Source: Phocaeicola oris (GTDB lineage Bacteria > Bacteroidota > Bacteroidia > Bacteroidales > Bacteroidaceae). From it: 64,000 nucleotides of DNA. Under the pieces are notes generated by a model. It made no database searches. It saw nothing but the letters and a program-made list of their open reading frames with translations, and was not told where the DNA came from. A program made the position numbers and the translations under genes. Location of the stretch: NCBI RefSeq assembly GCF_021295095.1, contig NZ_JAJLQX010000003.1, positions 62,001 through 126,000 on the forward strand. The letters run 5' to 3'. Within the stretch, counting starts at the first letter, position 1, and the number at the start of each line of letters is the position of its first letter. Below are positions 28,591 to 37,844 of the stretch, one piece after another.

Positions 28591-29793
28591 CTAATCATTT
28601 ACCCTGCAGGGATAAGCTTCAAGCGCTTTCTTCAAAATAAAGAGCGCACGTTCCAAATCTTCTTTTTTCAAAACATAAGCCAAACGAACTTCATTATATC
28701 CTATCCCCTGAGTGGTATAAAATCCTGAAGCCGGAGCCATCATCACCGTCTCCCCCTCATAATTAAACTCTTCCAAACACCAACGACAAAACTTCTCGCT
28801 ATCATCAACAGGCAATTTTGCCACGGTATAGAATGCCCCCATCGGGATAGGAGAATAAACGCCCGGAATAAGGTTCAAGCCGTCAATCAAACATTTACGA
28901 CGTTCCACATACTCATCGTATACATTTCGATAGTACTCCTCCGGAGCATCCAAAGACGCTTCGGCAATAATCTGCCCAATCAACGGAGGAGACAAACGAG
29001 CCTGACAGAACTTCATCACGGCTTTGCGAACTTCTTCATTCTTTGTAATCAACGCGCCAACCCGGATGCCACACTCACTATAACGTTTTGAAACGGAATC
29101 AATTAGAATTACGTTCTGCTGGATACCTTCTAAATGGCAGGCGCTGATATAAGGAGAACCGGTGTAAATATATTCACGGTAAACCTCATCGGAGAAGAGA
29201 TACAAATCATACTTCTTAACCAAGTCCCGAATTTGATTCATCTCCCTACGGGTATATAAATAGCCCGTTGGATTATTCGGATTACAAATCATAATCGCTC
29301 TGGTACGGTCGTTAATCAGCTCTTCAAACTTTTCTACTTTAGGTAAACAAAATCCTTCGTCAATAGTCGTAGTGATGGTACGAATCTGCGCTCCGGCAGA
29401 AATAGCAAACGCCATATAATTAGCATAAGCCGGTTCCGGAACAATAATCTCATCCCCCGGATTCAAACAAGAAAGGAAAGCAAAAAGCACTGCTTCACTA
29501 CCTCCTGAGGTAATGATAATATCGTCCGCGTCAACGTTAATATTATACTTTTTATAATAACCGACAAGTTTCTCACGATAATTGCGATAACCTTGTGAAG
29601 GAGAATATTCAAGGATAGTACGATCGACATGCTTCAAAGCATCCAACCCCACCTGAGGAGTAGGCAAATCGGGCTGACCAATATTGAGGTGATAGACTTT
29701 AATACCTCGTTCCGTTGCAGCGGACGCTAAAGGCGCGAGCTTCCGAATTGGAGACTCCGGCATTTCAATTCCGCGTTCTGATATTTTAGGCAT
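28591..29793 (-). CDS. Class I PLP-dependent aminotransferase (aspartate aminotransferase-like)
   Basis: 400 residues of fold type I. Key features are NPNNPTGYLYTR, the Asp in FSDEVYREYIY, the PLP Lys in SVSKRYSECGIRVG, and a conserved Arg near the C-terminus (VRLAYV). The start MPKISERGIEMPESPIRKLAPLA matches Bacteroidetes members usually annotated as aspartate or broad-range aminotransferases. Substrate is not decided by sequence. It is a monocistronic gene with its own promoter and terminator. Confidence 0.9.
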   Translation of the reverse strand: MPKISERGIEMPESPIRKLAPLASAATERGIKVYHLNIGQPDLPTPQVGLDALKHVDRTILEYSPSQGYRNYREKLVGYYKKYNINVDADDIIITSGGSEAVLFAFLSCLNPGDEIIVPEPAYANYMAFAISAGAQIRTITTTIDEGFCLPKVEKFEELINDRTRAIMICNPNNPTGYLYTRREMNQIRDLVKKYDLYLFSDEVYREYIYTGSPYISACHLEGIQQNVILIDSVSKRYSECGIRVGALITKNEEVRKAVMKFCQARLSPPLIGQIIAEASLDAPEEYYRNVYDEYVERRKCLIDGLNLIPGVYSPIPMGAFYTVAKLPVDDSEKFCRWCLEEFNYEGETVMMAPASGFYTTQGIGYNEVRLAYVLKKEDLERALFILKKALEAYPCRVND

Positions 29794-29815
29794 TTGTTCT
29801 AAAGTAAATTGCTTG

Positions 29816-29844
29816 CAAATTTACATTTAATATTTAATATCAAA
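29816..29844 (-). promoter_or_regulatory. Promoter of the aminotransferase gene
   Basis: Minus-strand -7 box TAAATTTG (29816-29823) with a TTTG (29841-29844) 17 bp upstream. The spacing is a little short for the -33 element. Confidence 0.5.
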
Positions 29845-30064
29845 GAACAAATGCAAAGAATTTTAATAATTAAATAGAATTTGTATTACAAAATACCATA
29901 TTTGAAATTCTTTTGTAAAAAACAAAAATACCGTACCCATCATCAAGCAAAGTGGTATGTATCACTTTCTCCATTGATATAGATCAAATATACTGTTCAA
30001 CTTATCATTCACAGTCTTTATCTTTTTAACTTTCATCTGTCATCCATATATGTACACATCCGTA

Positions 30065-30105
30065 TATAAAAAAACACCTGTGGAAGTTGATTTCCACAGG
30101 TGTTT
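30065..30105 (-). terminator. Terminator of the DUF5606 gene
   Basis: A perfect 14-bp stem, 30072-30085 with 30092-30105 (AAACACCTGTGGAA and its inverse), has a 6-base loop. On the minus strand it is followed by a T run. It lies 20 bp past the DUF5606 stop codon. Confidence 0.92.
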
Positions 30106-30124
30106 ACAATATATAAAATCATTA

Positions 30125-30730
30125 TTATTTTGCTTTTCTCTGAACAGCCGTATTACGAGTCGCTTTCGCCGGTTTTGCAGCTTCTTTCGCAACCTTCTTA
30201 GCCGAATTCTTCACTGCATTCTTCTCCAGAGCTTTCTGTGTAGTAGATTTCTTAGCAGACACTTCTTTTTCTACTTTCTTATCTTCCTCCACTTTTTCCT
30301 CAACAACTGCTTCTTCTGCTTTTTCCTCCTCCGATTCTTCTTTAAACTCGGTGATACCATTGTTGATCAAAATGTTATACCAAGTGATCAATTTTTTAAT
30401 ATCATTTGCGTGAACACGATCCTGATCATAATTAGGAAGTATCTGCGCAAAGTAATCAAACAATTCATTAGTAGAAGCTTTCTTTAGGTCAATCGGACAA
30501 ACAGCTCCTTTTTCCTTAGTCTTCATAGACTCAAAAATATCAGGTAATGGAACATCTTCTGAATCGGTAAACATAGCAATATCTGCCAAAGAAGTGATAC
30601 GGTCGTGTGCATAAGCCGGCATTCTTTTCTTCGCTGCATCAACCGACTCAACTATCAACATATTCTTGCCAGAAGAAATCAGTTTATATAATCCGGATTT
30701 CCCTGAGATGGATAAAATAGTCTTTAACAT
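30125..30730 (-). CDS. DUF5606-type protein with a Lys/Ala/Glu-rich tail
   Basis: 201 residues from the ATG at 30730; the longer frame starts with TTG upstream of the likely mRNA start. The first ~125 residues form a compact domain (MLKTILSISGKSGLYKLISS, RITSLADIAMFTDSEDVPLP). I recognise it as the Bacteroidetes DUF5606 family. The tail is low-complexity: Glu-rich, then Lys/Ala-rich like a histone H1 tail, which suggests nucleic-acid binding. That role is inference only. It has a strong promoter and terminator and stands alone. Confidence 0.75.
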   Translation of the reverse strand: MLKTILSISGKSGLYKLISSGKNMLIVESVDAAKKRMPAYAHDRITSLADIAMFTDSEDVPLPDIFESMKTKEKGAVCPIDLKKASTNELFDYFAQILPNYDQDRVHANDIKKLITWYNILINNGITEFKEESEEEKAEEAVVEEKVEEDKKVEKEVSAKKSTTQKALEKNAVKNSAKKVAKEAAKPAKATRNTAVQRKAK

Positions 30731-30763
30731 GATAATTTCATATTTAATTATAAATTCAAGAGA

Positions 30764-30795
30764 CAAATGTACAACTCATGAACGAAACGCACAAA
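30764..30795 (-). promoter_or_regulatory. Promoter of the DUF5606 gene
   Basis: On the minus strand the -33 TTTG (30792-30795) and the -7 TACATTTG (30764-30771) are separated by 20 bp, a full match to the Bacteroides promoter pattern. The ATG is 33 bp downstream. Confidence 0.75.
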
Positions 30796-30797
30796 TT

Positions 30798-31403
30798 TTA
30801 CACTTGCTTTTTAAGACGAATTAAATGGTCAACTAATTGTTCCAGTTGCTCCATCAATGGAGAAGACTCGTCGTTCATAATAACATAATCTGATTTGCCT
30901 AACTTTTCTTCATCACTCATCTGCTGACTCATTCGCGCCTCAACTTGTTCTTTAGTTACATGATCGCGTTCCATAGCTCGTTTCAGCCGAAGTTCTTTCG
31001 GAGCGTAAACCATCACAACAACATCGACTGTATCTTCAAATTTCGCTTCAAATAAAATAGCCGACTCAAGACCGACAATCACCTTTCCTGCTTCCAATTG
31101 TTCTTTAGCCCAATACATAAAGTCTTCACGCACTCGTGGATGAACTATTTCATTTATCTGCTTTACATGCTCAGGCGAAGAGAACAAATAGTTTGCCAAA
31201 AAAGGTTTATTTAACGAGCCATCAGTATTATAAACATCCATACCAATGAGTTCTGTCAAATCTTGATGAATTCTTTCACAAGAAATCATCAATCGTTTGG
31301 CTTCATCATCAGCATTATAAACAGGAATCCCTAATGTTATCAGCTTATTACAGACATACGACTTCCCACTGCCAATGCCACCGGTAATAGCTACTTTTAT
31401 CAT
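30798..31403 (-). CDS. coaE: Dephospho-CoA kinase
   Basis: 201 residues with a P-loop at the start (GGIGSGKSYVCNKL), the acceptor region YNADDEAKRL, and the lid motif RAMERDHVTKEQVEARMSQQ. It phosphorylates the 3'-hydroxyl of dephospho-CoA, the last step of CoA synthesis. It is the last gene of nusB-yajC-cdaR-coaE; the gap to cdaR is 12 bp. Confidence 0.96.
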   Translation of the reverse strand: MIKVAITGGIGSGKSYVCNKLITLGIPVYNADDEAKRLMISCERIHQDLTELIGMDVYNTDGSLNKPFLANYLFSSPEHVKQINEIVHPRVREDFMYWAKEQLEAGKVIVGLESAILFEAKFEDTVDVVVMVYAPKELRLKRAMERDHVTKEQVEARMSQQMSDEEKLGKSDYVIMNDESSPLMEQLEQLVDHLIRLKKQV

Positions 31404-31415
31404 AAGACAAATTGA

Positions 31416-32432
31416 TTAATCCTCATCCGCAGTAGTTTGTTGCTCAATAATATAGTCAACTTCCAAAGGAGAAATTCTCGGATGGTTCACTATACTTGGA
31501 CTTGCTTTCAAATGTGGCATGCATTTTGAGTTCTTACTATTCAAAAGTTCCTCATAAGAGACCGCGATAAAGAAATCATCCGAAGTAACAGTCTTGAAAT
31601 GACTTAAACCCACTTGGAAAGTAACCTTCACTTTTGATGGGAAAGTGCGGAGCACCTTATCAGGTGGAAAATTCATACCATGAACCGGCACTTCTAACGT
31701 CTTTTCCGAGTAGACATCAACCATAATTGTCACATCATTATAATCCGGAACGAACTTCGCGCCCCTTACCTCCTGTAACGGAATACGTTGAGCAGTAGTG
31801 TCTTTCAGTTCATCAAACTTTGTCAACTGTGAATAAGCAGCAGTAATAGTATCAAGAATTTCTATCGGCGCATATACCATAACGGAATCCGGTTCACAGT
31901 TTAAGCCGGAAATATAATATTTCGGATCCACCTGAATACTCCCTTGAAACTTCACAGGAACTTTTTTACCTTCTCCACGCGTATATATGAAAAAGATAGA
32001 ATCGGGGTGCAAAGAAATCATCTGAGTAGATTGACTCAGCTGGTTTCTTATTTTCTGTACGACCGTCGATTTGGGAACCGTCACTTCAGTCCCCAATTCT
32101 ACATAGTCGTTAAAATCGAGTGTTATGGGAATGGAAGCATGCCTCATCCAGTATTTTGCCAACACAGTGCCCCGGTCTTTCAATCGAATTCTCATATCGG
32201 TCGGCAGTTCTGCTGTCATAACCACATTATCCGGCACATTCCTCATATTCAGTTTAATATTAAAATCACTTTCATAATCATCATTCAGAACAGTCATCAG
32301 CCAAAAGCAGAAAGAGATAAAAACAAAAAACAAAAAAATCAGGAACTCCTTTGTTGAAGCACTCAACAGGAAGCTTCTGATCTTTTTGATCACCTTCTTA
32401 TATTGTTCGCTAACACTCACTTTGTCGAACAT
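31416..32432 (-). CDS. YbbR/CdaR-like membrane-anchored protein
   Basis: 338 residues. A single membrane helix (about 29-48, FLIFLFFVFISFCFWLMTVL) is followed by extracytoplasmic beta domains of YbbR type, with phrases such as PVKFQGSIQVDPKYYISGL and VEVPVHG-like strands. In Firmicutes CdaR binds and regulates the diadenylate cyclase CdaA. A cdaA gene is also in this window (54517), about 22 kb away, so a similar pairing is possible but not shown by linkage. It lies 11 bp after yajC. Confidence 0.8.
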   Translation of the reverse strand: MFDKVSVSEQYKKVIKKIRSFLLSASTKEFLIFLFFVFISFCFWLMTVLNDDYESDFNIKLNMRNVPDNVVMTAELPTDMRIRLKDRGTVLAKYWMRHASIPITLDFNDYVELGTEVTVPKSTVVQKIRNQLSQSTQMISLHPDSIFFIYTRGEGKKVPVKFQGSIQVDPKYYISGLNCEPDSVMVYAPIEILDTITAAYSQLTKFDELKDTTAQRIPLQEVRGAKFVPDYNDVTIMVDVYSEKTLEVPVHGMNFPPDKVLRTFPSKVKVTFQVGLSHFKTVTSDDFFIAVSYEELLNSKNSKCMPHLKASPSIVNHPRISPLEVDYIIEQQTTADED

Positions 32433-32443
32433 ATAAAAACCGG

Positions 32444-32767
32444 TTATTTCGTTAGCTGCTGCTCATTTGAGGAAGCCGCATTAGCATAAATAGAATTACG
32501 ATCTATTTTGATACGAACAGCAGATGCTATCTCAAGGATAACATAGTTATCATTCAATTCTTTTATCTTTCCATAGATACCACCGGAAGTAATCACTTCC
32601 TGTCCTACTTCTAAATTCTTGCGAAAATTAGCAATTTCCTTTTGCTTCTTATTCTGCGGACGAATCATGAAGAAATACATGATGGCAAAGATAGCCAGCA
32701 TCATGATAAGGAACGACATATCCATTCCACCGCCGGCAGCTTGTAATGTTACATATAACAAATTCAT
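32444..32767 (-). CDS. yajC: Sec translocase accessory subunit YajC
   Basis: 107 residues with one membrane helix, followed by the family signature YFFMIRPQNKKQKE. The cytoplasmic part has GQEVITSGGIYGKIKELND. YajC associates with SecDF at the protein export channel. It lies between nusB (25 bp upstream) and the YbbR-like gene. The length is typical. Confidence 0.95.
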   Translation of the reverse strand: MNLLYVTLQAAGGGMDMSFLIMMLAIFAIMYFFMIRPQNKKQKEIANFRKNLEVGQEVITSGGIYGKIKELNDNYVILEIASAVRIKIDRNSIYANAASSNEQQLTK

Positions 32768-32792
32768 ACATTATTAAATTAAGAGGTTATTA

Positions 32793-33719
32793 TTAATTCT
32801 TTAGCAACTTTTTTTGCGATCGAAGCATCTTAACAATACCGTCGAGTGTACCATTAATGAATCCGCCACTCTTTGGTGTGCTATAAGCCTTTGCCAGATC
32901 AACATATTCATTCAATGAAACGTTCACCGGAATATTCGGGAATGTCAGAATCTCAGCCAAAGCAATCTGCATGATGAGCGTGTCAATCAATGCTACACGT
33001 TTCAGTTCCCAATTACGTGTACCTTCACTAATCAGATGACGATAATAGTCACCATTCAAAATAGAACGACGAAATAGCAAACTTGCATATTCTTTATCCT
33101 CATCATCTTTAAACTCCGGAAGAAGTTCCTGCTTAGCACCATTCTTCTCGTCAAAAAACTTGATAGTCTTCAAAACGAATGTATCAACAATCTCTTTATC
33201 ACCATTCCAATAAAGACTCTGATCCTCAAGCACATTATCCAGATCTAAATCGGTCATAATAATCGTTTTGTAAATCTTACGCCAAAATTCACGATCGTCA
33301 GCATAAGTAGAAGTCTCCTGCTCCATATAAGCCTTATATATATCAGAACTCACAATCTTCTGAAACAATCCTTTAATATACTCCGGCTCGTTATCCCAAG
33401 TTTTTTTCTGATTCCCCTTAAAATAAAGAAGTTGTTCATTTACCTCAAGCTGGGCAATAAATCTATTATCAACAAACTTCGTATTCGGATTCTCATCTTC
33501 CGGAGACGGTGCCAATTTGCGTTTTGACTTGGTTAACTTGTTAGCCGCGTAATTTGTCACTTCAACCATCAACATTAATAGATAGTTATATAAGTCATAC
33601 GCCTTGGAGATACTAAAAAACAACTCTTTCTCTGCTGTCTCCAGATTTTTGCCGCCGTTCTGATAAAACGCATAAATTATCTGAACAATTTTAATACGGA
33701 TAAGAACTCTATTAATCAT
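32793..33719 (-). CDS. nusB: Transcription antitermination factor NusB, long form
   Basis: 308 residues, twice the usual length of NusB (~140). It opens MINRVLIRIKIVQIIYAFYQ, the C-terminal helical NusB core begins near residue 190, and it ends with the signature NEYVDLAKAYSTPKSGGFINGTLDGI. NusB and NusE bind boxA RNA and help transcribe rRNA operons. The middle insertion (about 60-190) is charged and helical; long NusBs are usual in Bacteroidetes. First gene of nusB-yajC-cdaR-coaE. Confidence 0.93.
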   Translation of the reverse strand: MINRVLIRIKIVQIIYAFYQNGGKNLETAEKELFFSISKAYDLYNYLLMLMVEVTNYAANKLTKSKRKLAPSPEDENPNTKFVDNRFIAQLEVNEQLLYFKGNQKKTWDNEPEYIKGLFQKIVSSDIYKAYMEQETSTYADDREFWRKIYKTIIMTDLDLDNVLEDQSLYWNGDKEIVDTFVLKTIKFFDEKNGAKQELLPEFKDDEDKEYASLLFRRSILNGDYYRHLISEGTRNWELKRVALIDTLIMQIALAEILTFPNIPVNVSLNEYVDLAKAYSTPKSGGFINGTLDGIVKMLRSQKKLLKN

Positions 33720-33749
33720 AAAATCACATTAATCATTGTTGTGGAGGTG

Positions 33750-33757
33750 CAAAATTA
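33750..33757 (-). promoter_or_regulatory. -7 box of the nusB operon
   Basis: Minus-strand TAATTTTG fits TAnnTTTG, 30 bp before the nusB ATG. No clear -33 box. Confidence 0.5.
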
Positions 33758-33867
33758 AGTATTTTTCTTGATATACGCCAAAAGAAATATTATTTTTTAT
33801 CTAAATTTGAAAGTATCTGATAAAGTTATTTTTTCCTCCTCTATCCTTTTCATAGTTAAGTTTTATT

Positions 33868-33875
33868 TATCTTTG
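33868..33875 (+). promoter_or_regulatory. -7 box of cmk-ispH
   Basis: TATCTTTG fits TAnnTTTG, 26 bp before the cmk ATG at 33902. No clear -33 box. Confidence 0.5.
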
Positions 33876-33901
33876 TCTTCTATTATATACTCATTATTTA
33901 T

Positions 33902-34591
33902 ATGAAAAAAATAATTATTGCTATCGATGGCTACTCTTCATGTGGTAAAAGCACTATGGCAAAAGAATTAGCTCGTCAAATCGGATATATCTACATTGAC
34001 AGTGGAGCTATGTACCGTTCCGTTACTCTCTTTTGTTTGGAAAATAATTTATGCAATGGAAAAGAGATTAACACTACAGCATTACAGCAAGCACTTCCTT
34101 CTTTGGAAATTTCATTCAAACTTGATCCAGAAACACAGAAGCCTGTTACCTATTTAAATGGTACAAATGTAGAAAACAAAATTCGCTCACTTGAAGTTTC
34201 AAATCATGTGAGTCCTGTGGCAGCTTTACCTTTTGTTCGCGAAGCTTTGGTTAAACAGCAACAAGCTATGGGAAAAAGCAAGGGAATAGTTATGGATGGA
34301 CGGGATATTCAGACTGTTGTATTTCCAAATGCAGAATTAAAAATATTTGTTACAGCTTCCGCTGAAGTTCGTGCCGAACGCCGTTTTAAAGAACTTCAAG
34401 AAAAAGGACAGCCTGCTACTTACGAAACGGTATTGAAGAATGTAAAAGACCGCGATTATATTGATGAGCACCGCAAGGTGAGTCCGCTACGTAAAGCTGA
34501 TGACGCTATTATATTAGATAACAGCAATCTGACCATAGATGAGCAAAACGCATGGCTGCTGGAACAATATCATAAAATTGTTGACGAATGA
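33902..34591 (+). CDS. cmk: Cytidylate kinase
   Basis: 229 residues with P-loop [16 protein letters not shown], the substrate loop [14 protein letters not shown], and [19 protein letters not shown]. It phosphorylates CMP and dCMP. The stop overlaps the ispH ATG by four bases, so the two are translated together. This cmk-ispH pairing is known in Bacteroidetes. Confidence 0.97.
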   Translation: MKKIIIAIDGYSSCGKSTMAKELARQIGYIYIDSGAMYRSVTLFCLENNLCNGKEINTTALQQALPSLEISFKLDPETQKPVTYLNGTNVENKIRSLEVSNHVSPVAALPFVREALVKQQQAMGKSKGIVMDGRDIQTVVFPNAELKIFVTASAEVRAERRFKELQEKGQPATYETVLKNVKDRDYIDEHRKVSPLRKADDAIILDNSNLTIDEQNAWLLEQYHKIVDE

Positions 34592-35457
34592 TTCATGTGG
34601 AAATTGATGAATGCTCAGGCTTCTGCTTTGGAGTAACAAGGGCTATCAAGTTGGCCGAAGAAGAATTGGCCAAAGGTACTACGCTTTATTGTTTGGGCGA
34701 CATCGTTCATAACGGATTGGAATGTGAACGTTTGGAAAAGCTCGGACTCATCACTATCAATCATGAAGAACTGGCTAAGTTGCATAATGCCAAAGTATTA
34801 TTCCGTGCTCATGGGGAGCCTCCCGAAACCTATCAAATAGCAAAACAAAACGGCATTCAATTGATTGATGCCACTTGTCCTGTTGTTTTACAACTCCAGA
34901 AAAGAATTAAATCAGAATACGACAAATCTGTTCCCACAGACAAACAGATAGTTATCTATGGGAAAAACGGACATGCCGAAGTATTAGGGCTGGTTGGGCA
35001 AACTCAAGGAAAAGCCATCGTGTTGGAACATCCCGAAGAAGTTACACAACTCAACTTTAATAAAGATATTCGACTCTATTCCCAAACGACTAAGTCGTTG
35101 GAAGATTATTGGGAAATCATCCGATATATAGAAAAACATATTTCCCCCAACGCCACCTTTGAATACCATGACACTATTTGTCGTCAGGTAGCAAACCGGA
35201 TGCCGCATCTGCAAAAATTCGCAAAAGAGCATGAACTGATTATCTTTGTCAGTGGTAAAAAAAGCTCAAACGGACGTATCCTTTTCGAAGAGTGTCATAA
35301 GGTAAACCCGAATACCTACCTTATCTCCGAACCGGAAGAAATCTATTCTGAATTGCTCGACGGGGTTCAAACTGTAGGGATATGTGGTGCCACTTCCACC
35401 CCCACATGGTTAATGGAGAACTGTAAGCGTCGTATTCTTGAACTCTATCATCAATAA
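34588..35457 (+). CDS. ispH: 4-hydroxy-3-methylbut-2-enyl diphosphate reductase
   Basis: 289 residues. Three Cys ligands of the iron-sulfur cluster are visible: [15 protein letters not shown] near residue 12, DATCPVV near residue 95, and [15 protein letters not shown] near residue 270. RAHGEPPET and SGKKSSNG are further active-site signatures. It makes IPP and DMAPP as the last step of the MEP isoprenoid pathway. It overlaps cmk by four bases. Confidence 0.97.
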   Translation: MIHVEIDECSGFCFGVTRAIKLAEEELAKGTTLYCLGDIVHNGLECERLEKLGLITINHEELAKLHNAKVLFRAHGEPPETYQIAKQNGIQLIDATCPVVLQLQKRIKSEYDKSVPTDKQIVIYGKNGHAEVLGLVGQTQGKAIVLEHPEEVTQLNFNKDIRLYSQTTKSLEDYWEIIRYIEKHISPNATFEYHDTICRQVANRMPHLQKFAKEHELIIFVSGKKSSNGRILFEECHKVNPNTYLISEPEEIYSELLDGVQTVGICGATSTPTWLMENCKRRILELYHQ

Positions 35458-35461
35458 CAGA

Positions 35462-35505
35462 TTATGTCATGCGAATGATCAAGATAAATCATCAGTATGA
35501 CATAA
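35462..35505. repeat. Two-unit 22-bp module hairpin between ispH and meaB
   Basis: TTATGTCAT (35462-35470) pairs with ATGACATAA (35497-35505), and an inner ATGAT/ATCAT stem nests within it. Module centres ATGC|GAAT (after 35472) and ATCA|GTAT (after 35494) are 22 bp apart. It is thus a minimal version of the larger arrays. It sits just past the ispH stop in a convergent gap and could work as a terminator for either gene, although no T run follows. Confidence 0.65.
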
Positions 35506-35544
35506 CAAACTAATCGGTATAAAGACATTCTCCTACAAGATAGG

Positions 35545-36642
35545 TTAGACTTTCATACTATTAAAGTACTCATCAAGCAACTTCTGCGCGGCTACAAAAG
35601 AAGTAACTTTTCCACTCTGAACACCCTTTTCCGCATTTTCCAACATACTTATTATATGTTCATCCTGATAGAAACTATTCTTGAGATGTTCATTAATGGT
35701 TTCATACATCCAATACTTTGCCTGCTCGTTTCGACGGTACTCAAAATACCCATTCTCCTTAACAAAAGCAATATACTGGTCAATCATATCCCATATTTCT
35801 TTGATTCCCAAGCCATAAAAACCGGAATAGGTCAAGACCTTTGGAGCCCAACCTGAATCGGGGAGCGGAAAGAAATGCAAAGCATTACGGAAATTAGTAG
35901 CTGCCATTTTAGCCTTATCTACATTGCTGCCATCGCATTTATTAATAACAATACCATCGGCCATCTCCATGATGCCTCGTTTGATTCCCTGCAGTTCATC
36001 ACCGGTACCGGCCAATTGAATCAGCAGGAAGAAATCGACCATACTATGGCATGCCGTTTCGCTTTGCCCGACGCCTACTGTCTCAACAAAAATTTTGTTG
36101 AAACCGGCTGCCTCACAAAGTATAATTGTCTCACGAGTTTTCCGCGCAACACCTCCCAAAGAGCCTGCTGATGGGCTGGGACGAATAAAAGCCTTCGGAT
36201 GTTGAGCAAGATGCTCCATACGAGTTTTATCTCCCAAGATACTACCATGCGAACGTTCACTGCTTGGATCTATAGCCAGAACAGCCAACTTTCCTCCTTT
36301 ATTTAATTCATGAATTCCAAACACATCGATTGAAGTACTTTTCCCGGCTCCCGGCACACCGCTAATCCCCACACGAACTGAATTGCCCGAATAAGGAAGG
36401 CATTTCTCTATCACCTCTTGAGCGATAACCTGATGTTCCGGACGTAAGCTCTCAACCAATGTAACAGCCTGACTCAGAATAGTTACATTACCCTTCAAAA
36501 TTCCATCTACATAATCACCGGGCGTCAACTTACGACGAGCTCTGCGGAAGTTTTTCAAATAGGGACTTACAATATCCGGCTGTTTGACACCATCGTTTAC
36601 TTTTAATCCTTTGAATTGTGCATCGTTTTCAGGGTGTTTCAT
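35545..36642 (-). CDS. meaB: Methylmalonyl-CoA mutase-associated GTPase MeaB
   Basis: 365 residues of the SIMIBI GTPase class. The P-loop is GVPGAGKSTSIDVFG, with AIDPSSERSHGSILGDKTRM, ETVGVGQSE (switch II) and NKCDGSN (base specificity). MeaB loads and protects the B12 cofactor of methylmalonyl-CoA mutase, used in Bacteroides to make propionate from succinate. The mutase genes are not in this window. It follows the DUF1573 gene by 3 bp. Confidence 0.95.
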   Translation of the reverse strand: MKHPENDAQFKGLKVNDGVKQPDIVSPYLKNFRRARRKLTPGDYVDGILKGNVTILSQAVTLVESLRPEHQVIAQEVIEKCLPYSGNSVRVGISGVPGAGKSTSIDVFGIHELNKGGKLAVLAIDPSSERSHGSILGDKTRMEHLAQHPKAFIRPSPSAGSLGGVARKTRETIILCEAAGFNKIFVETVGVGQSETACHSMVDFFLLIQLAGTGDELQGIKRGIMEMADGIVINKCDGSNVDKAKMAATNFRNALHFFPLPDSGWAPKVLTYSGFYGLGIKEIWDMIDQYIAFVKENGYFEYRRNEQAKYWMYETINEHLKNSFYQDEHIISMLENAEKGVQSGKVTSFVAAQKLLDEYFNSMKV

Positions 36643-36645
36643 TTC

Positions 36646-37728
36646 TTATTTATTTAATGAGACTTTTACTTTTATAACTATCTTCGGTTGTTTCGGATCA
36701 TTGGTAATCATCAGCACACGGGGAACATTTTTAATTCTACGCAAATGATTACCATACACCGTGATTTTCAGTTTCTGACGCTTTCCCGGCGCAATAACAC
36801 GCTTCTTCAACTGTACACCAAGAGCAGAATTAAATACCTGCAGATACTGTATTTCAAGTTTTGACTTACCCGTATTGGTAATAATCACTTCTCCTTTTTT
36901 CGTTTCATCAACATGGATAGTTCCGAAGTCAAGTTCCTTTTTCGAAAGAGAAATAACAGGTGGATTCTGCTGCTCTTCCATACTGATATGAGAAAAGTCC
37001 GGCAAATTAACTACCGAAACAGGAATCTCATTTTCCTCACTGACCACATCACCAGGGAAACGGGATAGGTAAACATTGGCTGTCGTTAAGCCCAACTTAG
37101 GCAACTCATCAGAATTCAGCGTGACCAGAATTTCCCCTACATGATTCTTATCTATTCTCTCCGGAACAACAACAGCTGAAAGATACGGAGGAAGATGCAT
37201 TAACACCGGTGTATAAGTATCATCAGAACCATTCATCACTTTGATTTTTACAGTTGGTTTATCCCCCTTATTCACATCATCAAATTCAATGGAAGTATGA
37301 TCAAGACGAAGAAATCCAATCTGGTTCTCAAAATTCGAAGTATCTTCTATCAACTCTGTCGAGACTTGCCCTCGAAAAGACAGATAAAGAGGATCTTCAT
37401 CGGCATTAGTATAAAGCGCAACCGATTTATCAAAATGCCCGAGCATCTTCGCGTCATAAGTCACTCGTATATCCGTAAACTTTTTCGGATCTATAGGATT
37501 CTTTGACCATTCTGCCACCGTACACGCGCAAGATGCTTTTACCTTATTAATAACCAACGGTTTATTACCTGTATTTGTAATCCTATAAGAGACAACCGTA
37601 GGAGTTTTCCAAAGGATTACTCCCAAAACCTGATCCGGAGAGTCTACCTTAACTGCCGGTTGCGCAAAAGTTGGAATAGTCAAAACGGCTGATAATATCA
37701 ATAAATATATAATATGCTTCTCTCTCAT
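36646..37728 (-). CDS. Periplasmic DUF1573 protein with Ig-like domains
   Basis: 360 residues with signal peptide (cleavage near TIPTFAQ). Two DUF1573-type ASPM-SPD-2-Hydin-like beta domains are seen. The first has YRITNTGNKPLVINKVKASCACT; the second has LDFGTIHVDETKKGEVIITN. Such domains are common in exported Bacteroidetes proteins and are thought to bind other proteins. It lies 3 bp ahead of meaB, and a -7 box is found 38 bp upstream. The function is unknown. Confidence 0.82.
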   Translation of the reverse strand: MREKHIIYLLILSAVLTIPTFAQPAVKVDSPDQVLGVILWKTPTVVSYRITNTGNKPLVINKVKASCACTVAEWSKNPIDPKKFTDIRVTYDAKMLGHFDKSVALYTNADEDPLYLSFRGQVSTELIEDTSNFENQIGFLRLDHTSIEFDDVNKGDKPTVKIKVMNGSDDTYTPVLMHLPPYLSAVVVPERIDKNHVGEILVTLNSDELPKLGLTTANVYLSRFPGDVVSEENEIPVSVVNLPDFSHISMEEQQNPPVISLSKKELDFGTIHVDETKKGEVIITNTGKSKLEIQYLQVFNSALGVQLKKRVIAPGKRQKLKITVYGNHLRRIKNVPRVLMITNDPKQPKIVIKVKVSLNK

Positions 37729-37766
37729 GGCGAATACTGTTCATCTGGCAGAATTAATTTGTTATG

Positions 37767-37774
37767 CAAAGATA
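37767..37774 (-). promoter_or_regulatory. -7 box of the DUF1573-meaB operon
   Basis: Minus-strand TATCTTTG fits TAnnTTTG, 38 bp before the ATG. The -33 region overlaps the last bases before mobile-like copy B (starting near 37845) but is not inside it. Confidence 0.5.
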
Positions 37775-37844
37775 AGTAAAAAACAACCCAATCCTTATTA
37801 TTTTCCGACTTATTTATTTTTCGTTTTGATTCTATAGAAGATAT

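Larger units (their letters stand above)
29794..30124. other. Intergenic region, aminotransferase upstream / DUF5606 downstream
   Basis: 331 bp without a gene. It holds the aminotransferase promoter (29816-29844, minus) at one end and the DUF5606 terminator hairpin (30072-30105) at the other. The middle is AT-rich. I see no 22-bp modules, tRNA or conserved RNA structure in it. Confidence 0.6.

Noticed and set aside
30050-30487. 145-residue plus-strand reading frame rich in Phe, Leu and Cys
   Set aside because: It is the antisense of the low-complexity tail of the DUF5606 gene and crosses that gene's terminator hairpin. The composition is what reversed Lys/Glu codons give.
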